Shown here: one piece after another, positions 25,195-34,279 of the stretch
Position numbering within the stretch: the first letter of the stretch is position 1
Layout: each line of letters opens with the position of its first letter
DNA from: DASVTR01 sp033855775
GTDB taxonomy: Bacteria > Acidobacteriota > Blastocatellia > Pyrinomonadales > Pyrinomonadaceae
NCBI GenBank assembly: GCA_033855775.1
Contig: JAWVFT010000126.1
Span: forward strand, 37,471-101,470
Length of the DNA: 64,000 nucleotides
Direction of reading: 5' to 3'
Program-made: the position numbers and the translations under genes
The notes under the pieces: generated by a model
What the model saw: the letters and a program-made list of their open reading frames with translations, nothing else
Told to the model about the DNA's origin: nothing
Databases searched by the model: none

Positions 25195-26165
25195 TGATGA
25201 ACGAAGCTTCGCAGAACTCGCAGCAGATGATTGTCTTCGATGACGTGTCGAAGTTTTACGGCGAGATACTCGGCGTCAATCGCGTCAACCTGTCGGTCGC
25301 TCCCGGCATCACGAGTCTGGTCGGGCCGAACGGTTCGGGCAAGACGACGCTGATGAACTTGATGACGGGGTTGCTGCAACCGACGCGCGGCGACATACAA
25401 ATTCTCGGCATCCGCCCGGACCAACCTGAACAACTCTTTCGCAAGGTCGGCTACTGCGCGCAGTTCGATTCATTTCCGCGCGGGGTGACGGGCCGCGAGT
25501 TCATCAAATCCTTCCTGAGCGTCCACGGCTACACGCGCACGGAGGCAGACGAACTGACGCATCGCGCGTTGGAGCGCGTGAGCCTTCTGGAAGCGGCTGA
25601 CCGCAAGGTCGGCGGCTACAGCAAGGGGATGCGGCAGCGCATTCGCCTGGCTCAATCAATCGCGCACGCTCCGTCCGTGCTCATTTTGGACGAGCCTTTG
25701 AACGGGCTTGACCCGATGGCCCGCGCCGAAATCATACGTCTCTTTCGCCAACTCGCCGACGAAGGCTTGCACCTGATAATTTCGAGCCATATCCTGCACG
25801 AAGTTGACATGATGTCGGATGCGGTCGTGCTCTTGAACAACGGCTACGTGGTGGCCGAGGGCGACATTCACGGCGTCCGCGACGAGATGGAAGAGCATCC
25901 GATGGAGATTCTCATCCGTTGCGATAGGCCCGCGCAGTTGGCCGCGCGCGTCTTCGAGAGCGATGCGGTGGTCGAAGCGCGCATGCACAAGGACGCGCGC
26001 GGCCTCTTCGTCAAGACGCGCAATGCAGACCAGTTTTATCTGGCCCTGAACCGCATCGTGTTGGAAGGCGACTTTAACGTCGAATCAATCGCGCCGGTGG
26101 ACGACGACTTGAGCGCCGTCTATCAATACTTAATCGGTTCAGGTTCGGAAGGGGCAAGCTCATGA
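25194..26165 (+). CDS. ABC transporter ATP-binding protein, second of two
   Basis: Protein of about 323 residues. Walker A is LVGPNGSGKTT, the signature YSKGMRQRIRLAQSI, Walker B VLILDEPLNGLDPMA, and the switch His ISSHILHEVD. It is similar in layout to the ATPase at 23324 and probably a paralogue; both have a C-terminal extension. Its start overlaps the preceding permease stop, and its end overlaps the next permease start by four bases (ATGA at 26162). Confidence 0.9.
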   Translation: MMNEASQNSQQMIVFDDVSKFYGEILGVNRVNLSVAPGITSLVGPNGSGKTTLMNLMTGLLQPTRGDIQILGIRPDQPEQLFRKVGYCAQFDSFPRGVTGREFIKSFLSVHGYTRTEADELTHRALERVSLLEAADRKVGGYSKGMRQRIRLAQSIAHAPSVLILDEPLNGLDPMARAEIIRLFRQLADEGLHLIISSHILHEVDMMSDAVVLLNNGYVVAEGDIHGVRDEMEEHPMEILIRCDRPAQLAARVFESDAVVEARMHKDARGLFVKTRNADQFYLALNRIVLEGDFNVESIAPVDDDLSAVYQYLIGSGSEGASS

Positions 26166-27013
26166 GCGAAATGTTGGAAACCGCGGCCCGCGGCCAGACG
26201 AAAGAAGCGCTGCCGTGGTCGCTCTGGCTGCGACAGACCGGAGCCATCCTGCGGCTCGAATTGAAGAAGAACTTGTGGGGCAAGCGCGCCTTTCTGCTCT
26301 ACCTGCTCGCGCTCTTGCCGATTATGCTGATGACGGCGCTCTCCATCTTTCCGCCGGACGAAGTGCGCGACCCCATCGAACGCAACCTCGTCTTTGCCAA
26401 CATCTACGCCGCGCTCATCCTGCGCACCGTCGTCTTCTTCGGCTGCGCCTGGATTTTCATGAACCTCTTTCGCGGTGACATCGTTGACCGCAGCCTGCAT
26501 TACTACTTTCTCTCGCCCGTCCGGCGCGAAGTCCTGGTCGCAGGCAAATATCTCTCAGGCTTGCTCGCTTCGATGCTCCTGTTCGTCACAACGACCGTCG
26601 TCTCGATGTTGCTGCTCTACGTGCTGACCGGCGGCGGCGCATATTTGATGAACGGAGCCGGACTCAACCAGCTGCTAACCTACGCGGGCATCACTGCCCT
26701 CGCCTGCCTCGGCTACGGCGCGTTCTTTCTCGTCGTCGGGCTCTTCTTTCGCAACCCCATCATCCCCGCCCTCATCATGTACGGATGGGAGTGGCTCAAC
26801 TTTCTCTTGCCGCCGGTCTTGAAGAAAATCAGCGTCATACACTATCTCAACTCGCTCTCGCCGCTGCCCGTCAACGAAGGCCCGTTCGCCATCCTCGTCG
26901 AGCCGACGCCCGCATGGATTTCTGTCCCCGGACTGCTCTTCGTCACCGCGATGGTCCTGGGCCTTGCGAGCCTACAGATTCGCCGGATGGAGATTCGATA
27001 CGGCGGCGAGTGA
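26162..27013 (+). CDS. ABC-2 type permease, second of two
   Basis: Membrane protein of 283 residues with about six transmembrane segments (AFLLYLLALLPIMLMTALSIF, AALILRTVVFFGCAWIFMNL, GLLASMLLFVTTTVVSMLLL, FFLVVGLFFRNPIIPALIMY and a C-terminal helix). The loop VDRSLHYYFLSPVRREVLVAGKY matches ABC-2 exporters. Coupled by ATGA overlap to the second ATPase. The ATPase-permease-ATPase-permease order suggests either one heteromeric exporter or two duplicated exporters expressed together. Confidence 0.85.
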   Translation: MSEMLETAARGQTKEALPWSLWLRQTGAILRLELKKNLWGKRAFLLYLLALLPIMLMTALSIFPPDEVRDPIERNLVFANIYAALILRTVVFFGCAWIFMNLFRGDIVDRSLHYYFLSPVRREVLVAGKYLSGLLASMLLFVTTTVVSMLLLYVLTGGGAYLMNGAGLNQLLTYAGITALACLGYGAFFLVVGLFFRNPIIPALIMYGWEWLNFLLPPVLKKISVIHYLNSLSPLPVNEGPFAILVEPTPAWISVPGLLFVTAMVLGLASLQIRRMEIRYGGE

Positions 27014-27088
27014 GCCGGTCTTGTCGTTGCCCGCGTCTCTGTTTCTCGCTAAACTGGGCTGAGAGATTGTGTTGAAAGGTGGCTGAGC

Positions 27089-27385
27089 ATGGCTGATGAA
27101 GACTTTGAAAAGAAGATGGAGTTCATCATCGAGCAGCAAGCGCAGTTGGCTGTGAATCACGAGAAGGCTCAAGAGCGACTGACGCGACTGGAAACCCTCG
27201 TCGCTCGCTTCGCGCAAGCGACGGTTGACCGCTTTGAAGCGACAGACAAGCGGATTGATAACACAGACGAGAAAATCGCGGCGCTTGTTAATGCTCAGAT
27301 GCAAACCGAAGAGAGCCTCAGAAATTTGATTGCCGTCGTTGACCGCTATTTCAGCGAAGGCCGTAACGGAAAGACTGAAGCTTAA
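27089..27385 (+). CDS. Small coiled-coil protein of unknown function
   Basis: Protein of 98 residues, almost entirely predicted helix with heptad-like spacing (MEFIIEQQAQLAVNHEKAQ, then RLTRLETLVARFAQ and a run of D/E/K/R with regular hydrophobics up to VDRYF). No signal peptide or membrane segment and no catalytic motif. It could be a coiled-coil adaptor. It starts 75 bases after the ABC operon on the same strand and converges on proC, with only 25 bases between. Similar small proteins are common in the phylum, but I cannot give a function. Confidence 0.65.
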   Translation: MADEDFEKKMEFIIEQQAQLAVNHEKAQERLTRLETLVARFAQATVDRFEATDKRIDNTDEKIAALVNAQMQTEESLRNLIAVVDRYFSEGRNGKTEA

Positions 27386-27410
27386 GGAAGCAAGCGTTGA
27401 GCGTCAAAGC

Positions 27411-28319
27411 TCAAGCTTTGCGCTGGCCGAGCGCGACGGCGCGTTGAAAGGCTGCGTAGACGGCTTTTGACAAGACAGTTCTGAGGCTTCCCTTTTCCAT
27501 TTGATAGATGGCTTCGGCGCTTGTGCCGCCGGGCGAAGTGACCATGTTGCGCAACTCCGCCGGATGCTTGCGCGTTTCCTGCGCGAAGAGCACGGAGCCG
27601 AGCATCGTTTGCAAGACCAACTCCTGCGAGACGTGGCGCGAGAATCCCATGTGGACGCCCGCGTCCGTCAGGGCTTCCATGACGAGGAAGATGTAGGTCG
27701 GGCCGGTCGCAGACAGAGCGGTCGCCATGTCTATCATCCGCTCCGTCTCGACGTGCATCTCGCGCCCCAACGCGCCGAGCATCGCGCGCACGGCGACCTG
27801 CTGCGCTTTTGTCACCTCTTCGGTTGTCGTCCACGCAATCATGCCTTCGCCAATCTGCGCCGGAGTGTTCGGCATCGCGCGCACGATGGCCGGATGCAAC
27901 AACTCGCCGGAAATCGTTTCAATCCGCGCGCCCGCGACGATTGACACGACCAACTGTTCCAGATGCAGCACGCCCTTCAACTCTGCGAGCACGCCCATCA
28001 AACGCTGCGGCTTGACGGCCAGCACGACGATTGAATTTTGATAAGCGGCGTCCTCATCCTTTTCCGTGGCTGGCACAGGAGCGGCGGCGGCGCGATTGCT
28101 TTCGACGACGCGAATGCCGTATTTGTCCTGTAGCTCCTTGCGGCGCGCGGGGCGCGGGTGGCTGCCCGTAATCTGCTCAGGCTTGACGAGCCGCTGGCGC
28201 AACAGCCCCGCAATCATCGCTTCGGCCATCACGCCGCAGCCGATGAATGAGAGACGCGCTGTTTTGAGCGCATCTGTTTGCGGGCTTGAAGATGATTGTG
28301 TCTCGTTTGAAATGCTCAT
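27411..28319 (-). CDS. proC: Pyrroline-5-carboxylate reductase
   Basis: Protein of 302 residues that catalyses the last step of proline synthesis, reducing pyrroline-5-carboxylate with NAD(P)H in the cytoplasm. The N-terminal Rossmann motif is LSFIGCGVMAEAMIAGLL. VLAVKPQRLMGVL and VSIVAGARIETI follow. The C-terminal dimer domain carries the family signature (ALSATGPTYIFLVMEALTDAG, then VTSPGGTSAEAI). An N-terminal tail of about 20 residues is rich in Ser and Gln. It is divergent from tyrS and lies alone on the minus strand. Confidence 0.93.
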   Translation of the reverse strand: MSISNETQSSSSPQTDALKTARLSFIGCGVMAEAMIAGLLRQRLVKPEQITGSHPRPARRKELQDKYGIRVVESNRAAAAPVPATEKDEDAAYQNSIVVLAVKPQRLMGVLAELKGVLHLEQLVVSIVAGARIETISGELLHPAIVRAMPNTPAQIGEGMIAWTTTEEVTKAQQVAVRAMLGALGREMHVETERMIDMATALSATGPTYIFLVMEALTDAGVHMGFSRHVSQELVLQTMLGSVLFAQETRKHPAELRNMVTSPGGTSAEAIYQMEKGSLRTVLSKAVYAAFQRAVALGQRKA

Positions 28320-28475
28320 AGCTAATCGGGCCTTAACGCGCCCGTCCGTTCTATTCTTCAGATGACAGAATTCTAAGTGCGGCTCGTCTCAAAGATAACT
28401 TAGTCTCTGACCGGCGCGCTACCCTTCGTTCGTCTCGTCGTAAACGACAACGCGAGCGAAAATCGTTTTGTCCAT

Positions 28476-28503
28476 TTACGATTCACGATTTACCCTTTAC
28501 GAT
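28476..28503 (+). repeat. Four phased heptamers just before tyrS
   Basis: TTACGAT, TCACGAT, TTACCCT, TTACGAT at 28476-28503, ending six bases before the tyrS ATG at 28510. Single orientation. It occupies the place where the ribosome-binding site should be, and no separate Shine-Dalgarno sequence is visible. Confidence 0.6.
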
Positions 28504-28509
28504 AACCGC

Positions 28510-29778
28510 ATGACGATTGACGAACAACTGGCATACTTGCGCCAGGGCACATTGGAGATTATCCGCGAGGAAGATTTGCGCGCGAAGCTGGAAAGAAGCG
28601 CGCGTGAGGGCAAGCCTTTGCGCGTCAAACTCGGAGCCGACCCGACCGCGCCCGACATACATCTGGGCCACACGGTCGTCATCCGCCGCCTGCGCGCCTT
28701 TCAGGAATTGGGCCACACGGTCATCTTCTTGATTGGCGATTTCACAGGCCTCATCGGCGACCCGTCGGGCAAGTCCGCCACCCGCCCGCAACTCTCGCGC
28801 GAAGAGATTGCCGCCAACGCAGAGACGTACAAAGCCCAAATCTTCAAACTGCTCGACCCCGAAAAGACCGAGATTCGTTTCAACTCCGAGTGGATGGACA
28901 AACTCGGCTCCGCAGGCTTCATCCGTCTCGCCTCGCACATCACGGTCAAGCAGATTCTTGAGCGCGACGACTTTCAGAAACGGCTCGCGGAAGAACGCCC
29001 CATCGCCCTGCACGAACTGCTCTACCCGCTCGTGCAAGGCTACGATTCCGTCGCCCTCGAAGCCGACGTTGAACTCGGCGGCTCAGACCAAAAGTTTAAC
29101 TTGCTCGTCGGGCGCAACCTGCAACGCGAGTATGAACAGGAAGCGCAGGTCTGCATTATCACGCCGCTTCTCGAAGGCACGGACGGCGTTCACAAGATGT
29201 CGAAGTCTTTGGGGAACTACATCGGCATCAACGAAGCGCCCGCCGGGATGTTCGGCAAAGTGATGTCCATCTCCGACGAATTGATGTGGCGTTACTACGA
29301 ACTCTGCACGAACCTGCGCGTCGAAGAGATTGCCGTCTTGCGCGAAGCGGCGGAGCGCGGCGAGCGCAACCCGCGCGACATCAAAGTCGAACTCGCCAAA
29401 CGCATCATCGCAGACTTTCATTCGCAGGCCGAAGCCGACGCGGCGGAGGAAGAGTTCAACCGCGTCTTCAGAAATAAACAAGCGCCGGACGAGATAGAGG
29501 AACGCACAATCAAGGCCGGACTGTGGAAGTTGCCGCGCCTTATGATTGAGACTGGTCTTGTTGCTTCAATGGCCGAAGCGCGCAGGTTAATTGAACAAGG
29601 CGGCGTGCGCGTTGACGGCAAACAACGATATTTGGAAGAAGGATTAATCTATCCGCGCAGAGATGAAGAAGCGGGCGCTTATCCGGTTGTCAACAAAGGT
29701 GAGCTATTCTTAGGTGAAGGCAGCAGCATCCTCCTTCAAGTCGGCAAGCGTCGCTTCCTGCGCGTGCGCGGCGATTAA
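28510..29778 (+). CDS. tyrS: Tyrosyl-tRNA synthetase
   Basis: Class I aminoacyl-tRNA synthetase of 422 residues that charges tRNA-Tyr. The HIGH-type motif is H51-L-G-H54 (PDIHLGHTVV) and the KMSKS loop is intact at 229-233 (HKMSKSLGNYIG). A C-terminal S4 RNA-binding domain follows (SMAEARRLIEQGGVRVDG). The length and the KMSKS-bearing layout resemble the longer TyrRS/TyrZ-type bacterial enzymes. ATG 28510 is chosen at the family start; the open frame from 28468 runs through the heptamer repeat and would add residues without homology. Confidence 0.95.
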   Translation: MTIDEQLAYLRQGTLEIIREEDLRAKLERSAREGKPLRVKLGADPTAPDIHLGHTVVIRRLRAFQELGHTVIFLIGDFTGLIGDPSGKSATRPQLSREEIAANAETYKAQIFKLLDPEKTEIRFNSEWMDKLGSAGFIRLASHITVKQILERDDFQKRLAEERPIALHELLYPLVQGYDSVALEADVELGGSDQKFNLLVGRNLQREYEQEAQVCIITPLLEGTDGVHKMSKSLGNYIGINEAPAGMFGKVMSISDELMWRYYELCTNLRVEEIAVLREAAERGERNPRDIKVELAKRIIADFHSQAEADAAEEEFNRVFRNKQAPDEIEERTIKAGLWKLPRLMIETGLVASMAEARRLIEQGGVRVDGKQRYLEEGLIYPRRDEEAGAYPVVNKGELFLGEGSSILLQVGKRRFLRVRGD

Positions 29779-29781
29779 AAG

Positions 29782-29944
29782 CAGTGACGAGCAGCAAGTG
29801 ACAAGTGACGAGCAAGAAGAAGTGACGAGCCGTAAGCCGCTAGCGTTAGCGTTAGCCTTTGGCTTTAACTTATCACTTGTCACCCGTCGCTCGCCACTTG
29901 CTTCTCATGCTTGCTCGTCACTTGTCGCTCTTAACTTGTCACTG
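29782..29944. repeat. Large heptamer inverted-repeat array ending at the RDD gene start
   Basis: Left arm units include AGTGACG, AGCAGCA, AGTGACA, AGTGACG, AGCAAGA (from 29783). The right arm (about 29869-29944) carries the reverse complements, for example CTTGTCA and CTTGCTC. GACAAGTGACGAGCAAG (29800-29816) pairs perfectly with 29910-29926. The centre holds TAGCGTTAGCGTTAGCC. The array begins within a few bases of the tyrS stop and ends five bases before the ATG at 29950, leaving no room for an independent ribosome-binding site. Confidence 0.8.
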
Positions 29945-29949
29945 TTCTT

Positions 29950-30777
29950 ATGAGCGCTGAGATCGCCATCACGAATGAAGAGACGTTGGTGATTGAGACG
30001 CCGGAGCGCGTGCCGTTGCACTTTGCGCTGGCGTCCATCGGCAATCGTTTTCTGGCGTGCGCGATAGACCACGGGCTGCAAATTTTCCTGATGACGATTA
30101 TCGCCATCTTCAACTTTCTCATCGCTGACTTCGTGGACTTTGGCGGCGCGATGAAGAGCGCGCCGAAGTGGGTGTTGGCGATTCTGATTCTCGTCGTCTT
30201 TCTCATCTGGACGGGCTACTTCGTCATCTTCGAATGGATGTGGAACGGGCAGACGCCGGGCAAGCGTTGGCTCCGCTTGCGCGTCATCCGCGAAGACGGT
30301 CGGCCCATCACTTTCTGGGAAGCCTCCGTGCGCAATGTCCTGCGCATCTTCGACATCATGCCCTTCCCGTTTTATTCCATCGGGCTCATCTGCGTCTTCA
30401 TCAGCAGCCGCGACCAGCGCGTCGGCGACATGGTGGCGGGCAGCGTCGTCGTGCGCGAGCGCGAGGCCGAAGCCCCGACCTTCGACCAGGTATTTGCCGC
30501 GCCTGTTTCGGACACGGCCCTGCGTCGTTCGTTTCGGCCCGTGCAGTTTAACGCCAACCTGCAACCCGTGACGGCGCGCGAGATTGAGGTCGTCGAAGCT
30601 TTCCTGCGCCGCCGTTGGGACTTGCCCAATCACCCGCGCGAATGGATGGCATGGCGCGTGGCGATGCCGCTGCTCTTGAAGCTTCAACCGCAGTACGATT
30701 TATCAAACTTTAGTTACGAAGGCTTTCTGGAAGAACTGCTCCATCGCTATCGCGCGCAGCACAGGTTCAAAGCATGA
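29950..30777 (+). CDS. RDD family membrane protein
   Basis: Protein of 275 residues. The RDD domain occupies about 20-175: RFLACAIDHGLQIFLMTIIA (first helix with the typical R and D), VLAILILVVFLIWTGYFVIF, the WNGQTPGKRWLRLRVIREDG loop common to the family, and a third helix near IMPFPFYSIGLICVFISS then RDQRVGDMVAGSVVVRE. The soluble C-terminal tail of about 100 residues is not recognised. RDD proteins are proposed ion or small-molecule transporters, and the function here is open. It lies downstream of tyrS on the same strand, separated by the heptamer array. Confidence 0.85.
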   Translation: MSAEIAITNEETLVIETPERVPLHFALASIGNRFLACAIDHGLQIFLMTIIAIFNFLIADFVDFGGAMKSAPKWVLAILILVVFLIWTGYFVIFEWMWNGQTPGKRWLRLRVIREDGRPITFWEASVRNVLRIFDIMPFPFYSIGLICVFISSRDQRVGDMVAGSVVVREREAEAPTFDQVFAAPVSDTALRRSFRPVQFNANLQPVTAREIEVVEAFLRRRWDLPNHPREWMAWRVAMPLLLKLQPQYDLSNFSYEGFLEELLHRYRAQHRFKA

Positions 30778-30849
30778 AAGCCACGCTGGCTTAAAACATG
30801 CGCGCTAGTTCAAAACATGCACGCCGGTCTAAAGCATGAAAGCCACGCT
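30771..30849 (+). repeat. Multiplied end of the RDD gene
   Basis: AGCATGAAAGCCACGCT occurs exactly at 30771-30787 (covering the RDD stop codon TGA) and again at 30833-30849. Between them are two degenerate copies around AAAACATGCGCGC and AAAACATGCACGCC, giving about four units of roughly 20 bases. The last unit forms the left arm of the terminator hairpin. Confidence 0.75.
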
Positions 30850-30869
30850 CGGCGACGTGCGTGGCTTTC
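30838..30869. terminator. Terminator hairpin between RDD and S41 protease genes
   Basis: GAAAGCCACGC (30838-30848) pairs exactly with GCGTGGCTTTC (30859-30869) around a ten-base loop. It lies between two convergent genes and could serve both. The left arm is a copy of sequence from the end of the RDD gene. Confidence 0.65.
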
Positions 30870-30899
30870 GTCTCTCACTGCTTGATTCCAGCGCGCGGC

Positions 30900-32240
30900 T
30901 TAACGCCACTCGAAGGGGAAGAGCGCGCCGGCTTTCTCCGCATCCAGCTTGACGCCGAGCAGTTCCGCAGCGTGCGCGAGCGCGGGGTCGCGCCTGGCCG
31001 CAAGGTCTGCGCCGGTCGGCTGAAGCGTTTCGTCCGGCGTCACGCCCGTGTCCTCCAAACTCTTGCCGTCGGTCATCAGCATGTCGGCGACGGTCACGCT
31101 CGTCCCGTAGTATAGAACTCTGCCGACGCCCGTTTCGTGCTCGAAGCGCTCGGAAACCATCACCGCTCCCGCCGAACGGTCGCCGATGACCGTGCCGCGT
31201 TTTTCGAGTTGGATGACGCGCGCAAACAGTTCGGAAGCCGAACCCGAATCGCTGTCAACGAGCACGACCAACTGGCCCTTGTAGTAATCCGCGCCATGCG
31301 TTTTGGCAAGCTGCGGCTTCATCTGCTTGCGACCTTTGAGGTCTGCTATCTTCACGTCGTGGTCGAAGAAGTAGCCCGCCAGGCGGTTGAGAGTTTCCAC
31401 GTAGCCGCCGCCGTTGCCGCGCAAATCAATAATCAACGCTTTGAACTTTTTCGCCTTGCCCATGATGTCGTCAACGCGAGTTTTAGAGATGCCGAAGGTC
31501 GGCATTTTCCAGATGAGCAAATCATTGCCCGCTTCATAAAAGCGGTCGTGTTCGATGTCGCCCTCGGCCCGCAAGATTCCCATGATGATGTTCTCGTAGT
31601 CCTTCACCGCCGCGCCCTGCTCCACTTTCGACAGGACATCAACCTCGCGCGATTGCGCCTCGCCCGGACTCTGAACGACGAGGCGAACGCCGCGCGCGGG
31701 CATCAGCGAGTAGTAGCGATAGTACATCTTCCACAAGCTCTCGCGCGTTGGCCGGAAGCCGTCCAGGGAAAGAATCGCGTCGCCCGGCTTGAGGCCCTTC
31801 GCCTCGGCATCGCTCTTCGGCTTGACGGCCGTGACATAGCACGCATCGCCAATCATCTGCATCTGCCAGCCGTACTCGACGTTCGCGGAGCGACCCGGCG
31901 GCAGAAAGAAAGTGTGCGAGTCGTTGAGGTCGAGCAAGACCTGCGCGACGGTGACGAGCAGTTGGTCGCGCGTCGTCGCCTGCTTCAACTTCTCTTCCGC
32001 CGCTTTGAAGCGCGTGTCCAAATTCATGCCGCGATAGTTCTGGTCGTAGTAATGACTCTTGAGGTCGTTCTTCACCTCTTCCAACATCGTGCGCGCGCTG
32101 TCGCGGTCGTAGGCTCCGAGAGCCGCTTGCGCCTGCGCTCGAAAACACGCCCCGGCTGCGCCAAGCAGCGCGCAGAACAAGGCCACGAGCGCATGAGCTT
32201 TTAACTTAACGAGATAGTTTTGAGATGTCTGATTCCGCAA
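30900..32240 (-). CDS. S41-family C-terminal-processing-type protease with PDZ domain
   Basis: Exported protein of about 446 residues. An N-terminal hydrophobic segment (HALVALFCALLGAAGACFRAQA) serves as signal peptide or anchor. A PDZ domain lies in the middle (MIGDACYVTAVKPKSDAEAKGLKPGDAILSLDGF in part). The C-terminal protease core has ALIIDLRGNGGGYVETLNRLAG and the nucleophile loop VDSDSGSASELFARVI. S41 proteases cleave unfolded or tagged proteins in the periplasm. The start is a TTG at 32240 without a clear ribosome-binding site, so the N-terminus is uncertain. Monocistronic and divergent from the thiolase gene. Confidence 0.85.
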   Translation of the reverse strand: MRNQTSQNYLVKLKAHALVALFCALLGAAGACFRAQAQAALGAYDRDSARTMLEEVKNDLKSHYYDQNYRGMNLDTRFKAAEEKLKQATTRDQLLVTVAQVLLDLNDSHTFFLPPGRSANVEYGWQMQMIGDACYVTAVKPKSDAEAKGLKPGDAILSLDGFRPTRESLWKMYYRYYSLMPARGVRLVVQSPGEAQSREVDVLSKVEQGAAVKDYENIIMGILRAEGDIEHDRFYEAGNDLLIWKMPTFGISKTRVDDIMGKAKKFKALIIDLRGNGGGYVETLNRLAGYFFDHDVKIADLKGRKQMKPQLAKTHGADYYKGQLVVLVDSDSGSASELFARVIQLEKRGTVIGDRSAGAVMVSERFEHETGVGRVLYYGTSVTVADMLMTDGKSLEDTGVTPDETLQPTGADLAARRDPALAHAAELLGVKLDAEKAGALFPFEWR

Positions 32241-32554
32241 AGCTGTTATGCCTCATTTCCAATGAAGATTGACTTGAGAACTTTATTTATTTTGGAGAGA
32301 AACTGAAGGCTTCGAACGCTGCGTAAGATACATCCGAGCCACTCGCGGGCGACCGGGAGAACGCTCAAAATATCATACGAACTGCGCGAAGACAAAGCGG
32401 AACTGCGACCCTTGCCTTTCGTCATGCGCCTGTTGAACGCGCTGCGGAAAGTTAGCGAAGCGACGCTAAATTGACCAGTCAACGGTGGTCTGTTAAGCTT
32501 GTCTGTTTCGTATTCCGCCAAACTTTTGGCAGTAGGAAGGTGTTAAGACAAGCA
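32241..32554. other. Divergent promoter region, no gene seen
   Basis: The 314 bases between the S41 protease and thiolase genes contain a minus-strand open frame (32246-32521) that shows no domain, signal peptide or family resemblance; I do not call it. The stretch is AT-richer than the coding parts and probably holds both promoters. AGGAAGG at 32534-32540 is the likely thiolase ribosome-binding site. Confidence 0.5.
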
Positions 32555-33736
<1,182 letters not shown>

Positions 33737-33739
33737 AAA

Positions 33740-33834
33740 GCAGTGACGAGTGACGAGTGACAAGGACTAGTTAAAACAGATTCTCGGCAGCGACGGCTGG
33801 CTCTTTCTTCTTCCTGCTCGTCACTCGTCACTGC
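33740..33834. repeat. Heptamer hairpin directly after the thiolase gene
   Basis: AGTGACG, AGTGACG, AGTGACA (33742-33762) on the left; the right arm has reverse complements. GCAGTGACGAGTGACGAG (33740-33757) pairs perfectly over 18 bases with 33817-33834 around a 59-base loop. Its position next to the stop codon suggests a transcript-end hairpin. Confidence 0.8.
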
Positions 33835-34279
33835 CTTTAAACGAATTCTCGTAGAAAATCCAAAATATTGTCCGCGCGGGCATGGGGCGGCCAAGCCCGT
33901 TGCGGGATTAAATACGGCGACTATTATTCTTAGTTGATGAGGGCGTCCGCGTCCGGCTCACGGCATGGGTTTTGCCGCTTCAGAATAGGTTGCCGGGGCT
34001 GTCGGGTTATCCGTCAAATTGGCTTGAGGCTCCCCGCCCACAAGATGAGGATTTAACGTGGCGTTTATGAACTGGTAAGACTTGCGTAAACGCCGCCCGG
34101 CATGATAGAAGCTTGCGTTCAACAAGCAGGTGTCGCTGGTTTGGTGTCACTCCTCTGTAAATACGCAGCATTTCACTGGTACTTTCGCAATTGATGTCAG
34201 TCAACTCTTCGGCGCCCGAGCGGTTCTCGCGCGCACAATGTTCTCAACTTTAATTTCAACGCTCTAAGGAGTTCCCTGC
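33835..34279 (+). other. Long leader region before the second Oar-type receptor
   Basis: 445 bases without a gene. It is less GC-rich than the coding parts, as expected of a promoter and 5' untranslated region for the receptor. AAGGAG at 34266-34271 is a good ribosome-binding site eight bases before the ATG. I see no riboswitch that I can name. Confidence 0.45.

Noticed and set aside
27405..27420. CAAAGCTCAAGCTTTG as terminator of the small coiled-coil gene
   Set aside because: Stem of only six usable pairs with no T-run, and it overlaps the proC stop codon.
32246..32521. Minus-strand frame upstream of the S41 protease gene
   Set aside because: Lies in the divergent promoter region, crosses the thiolase leader and has no protein features.
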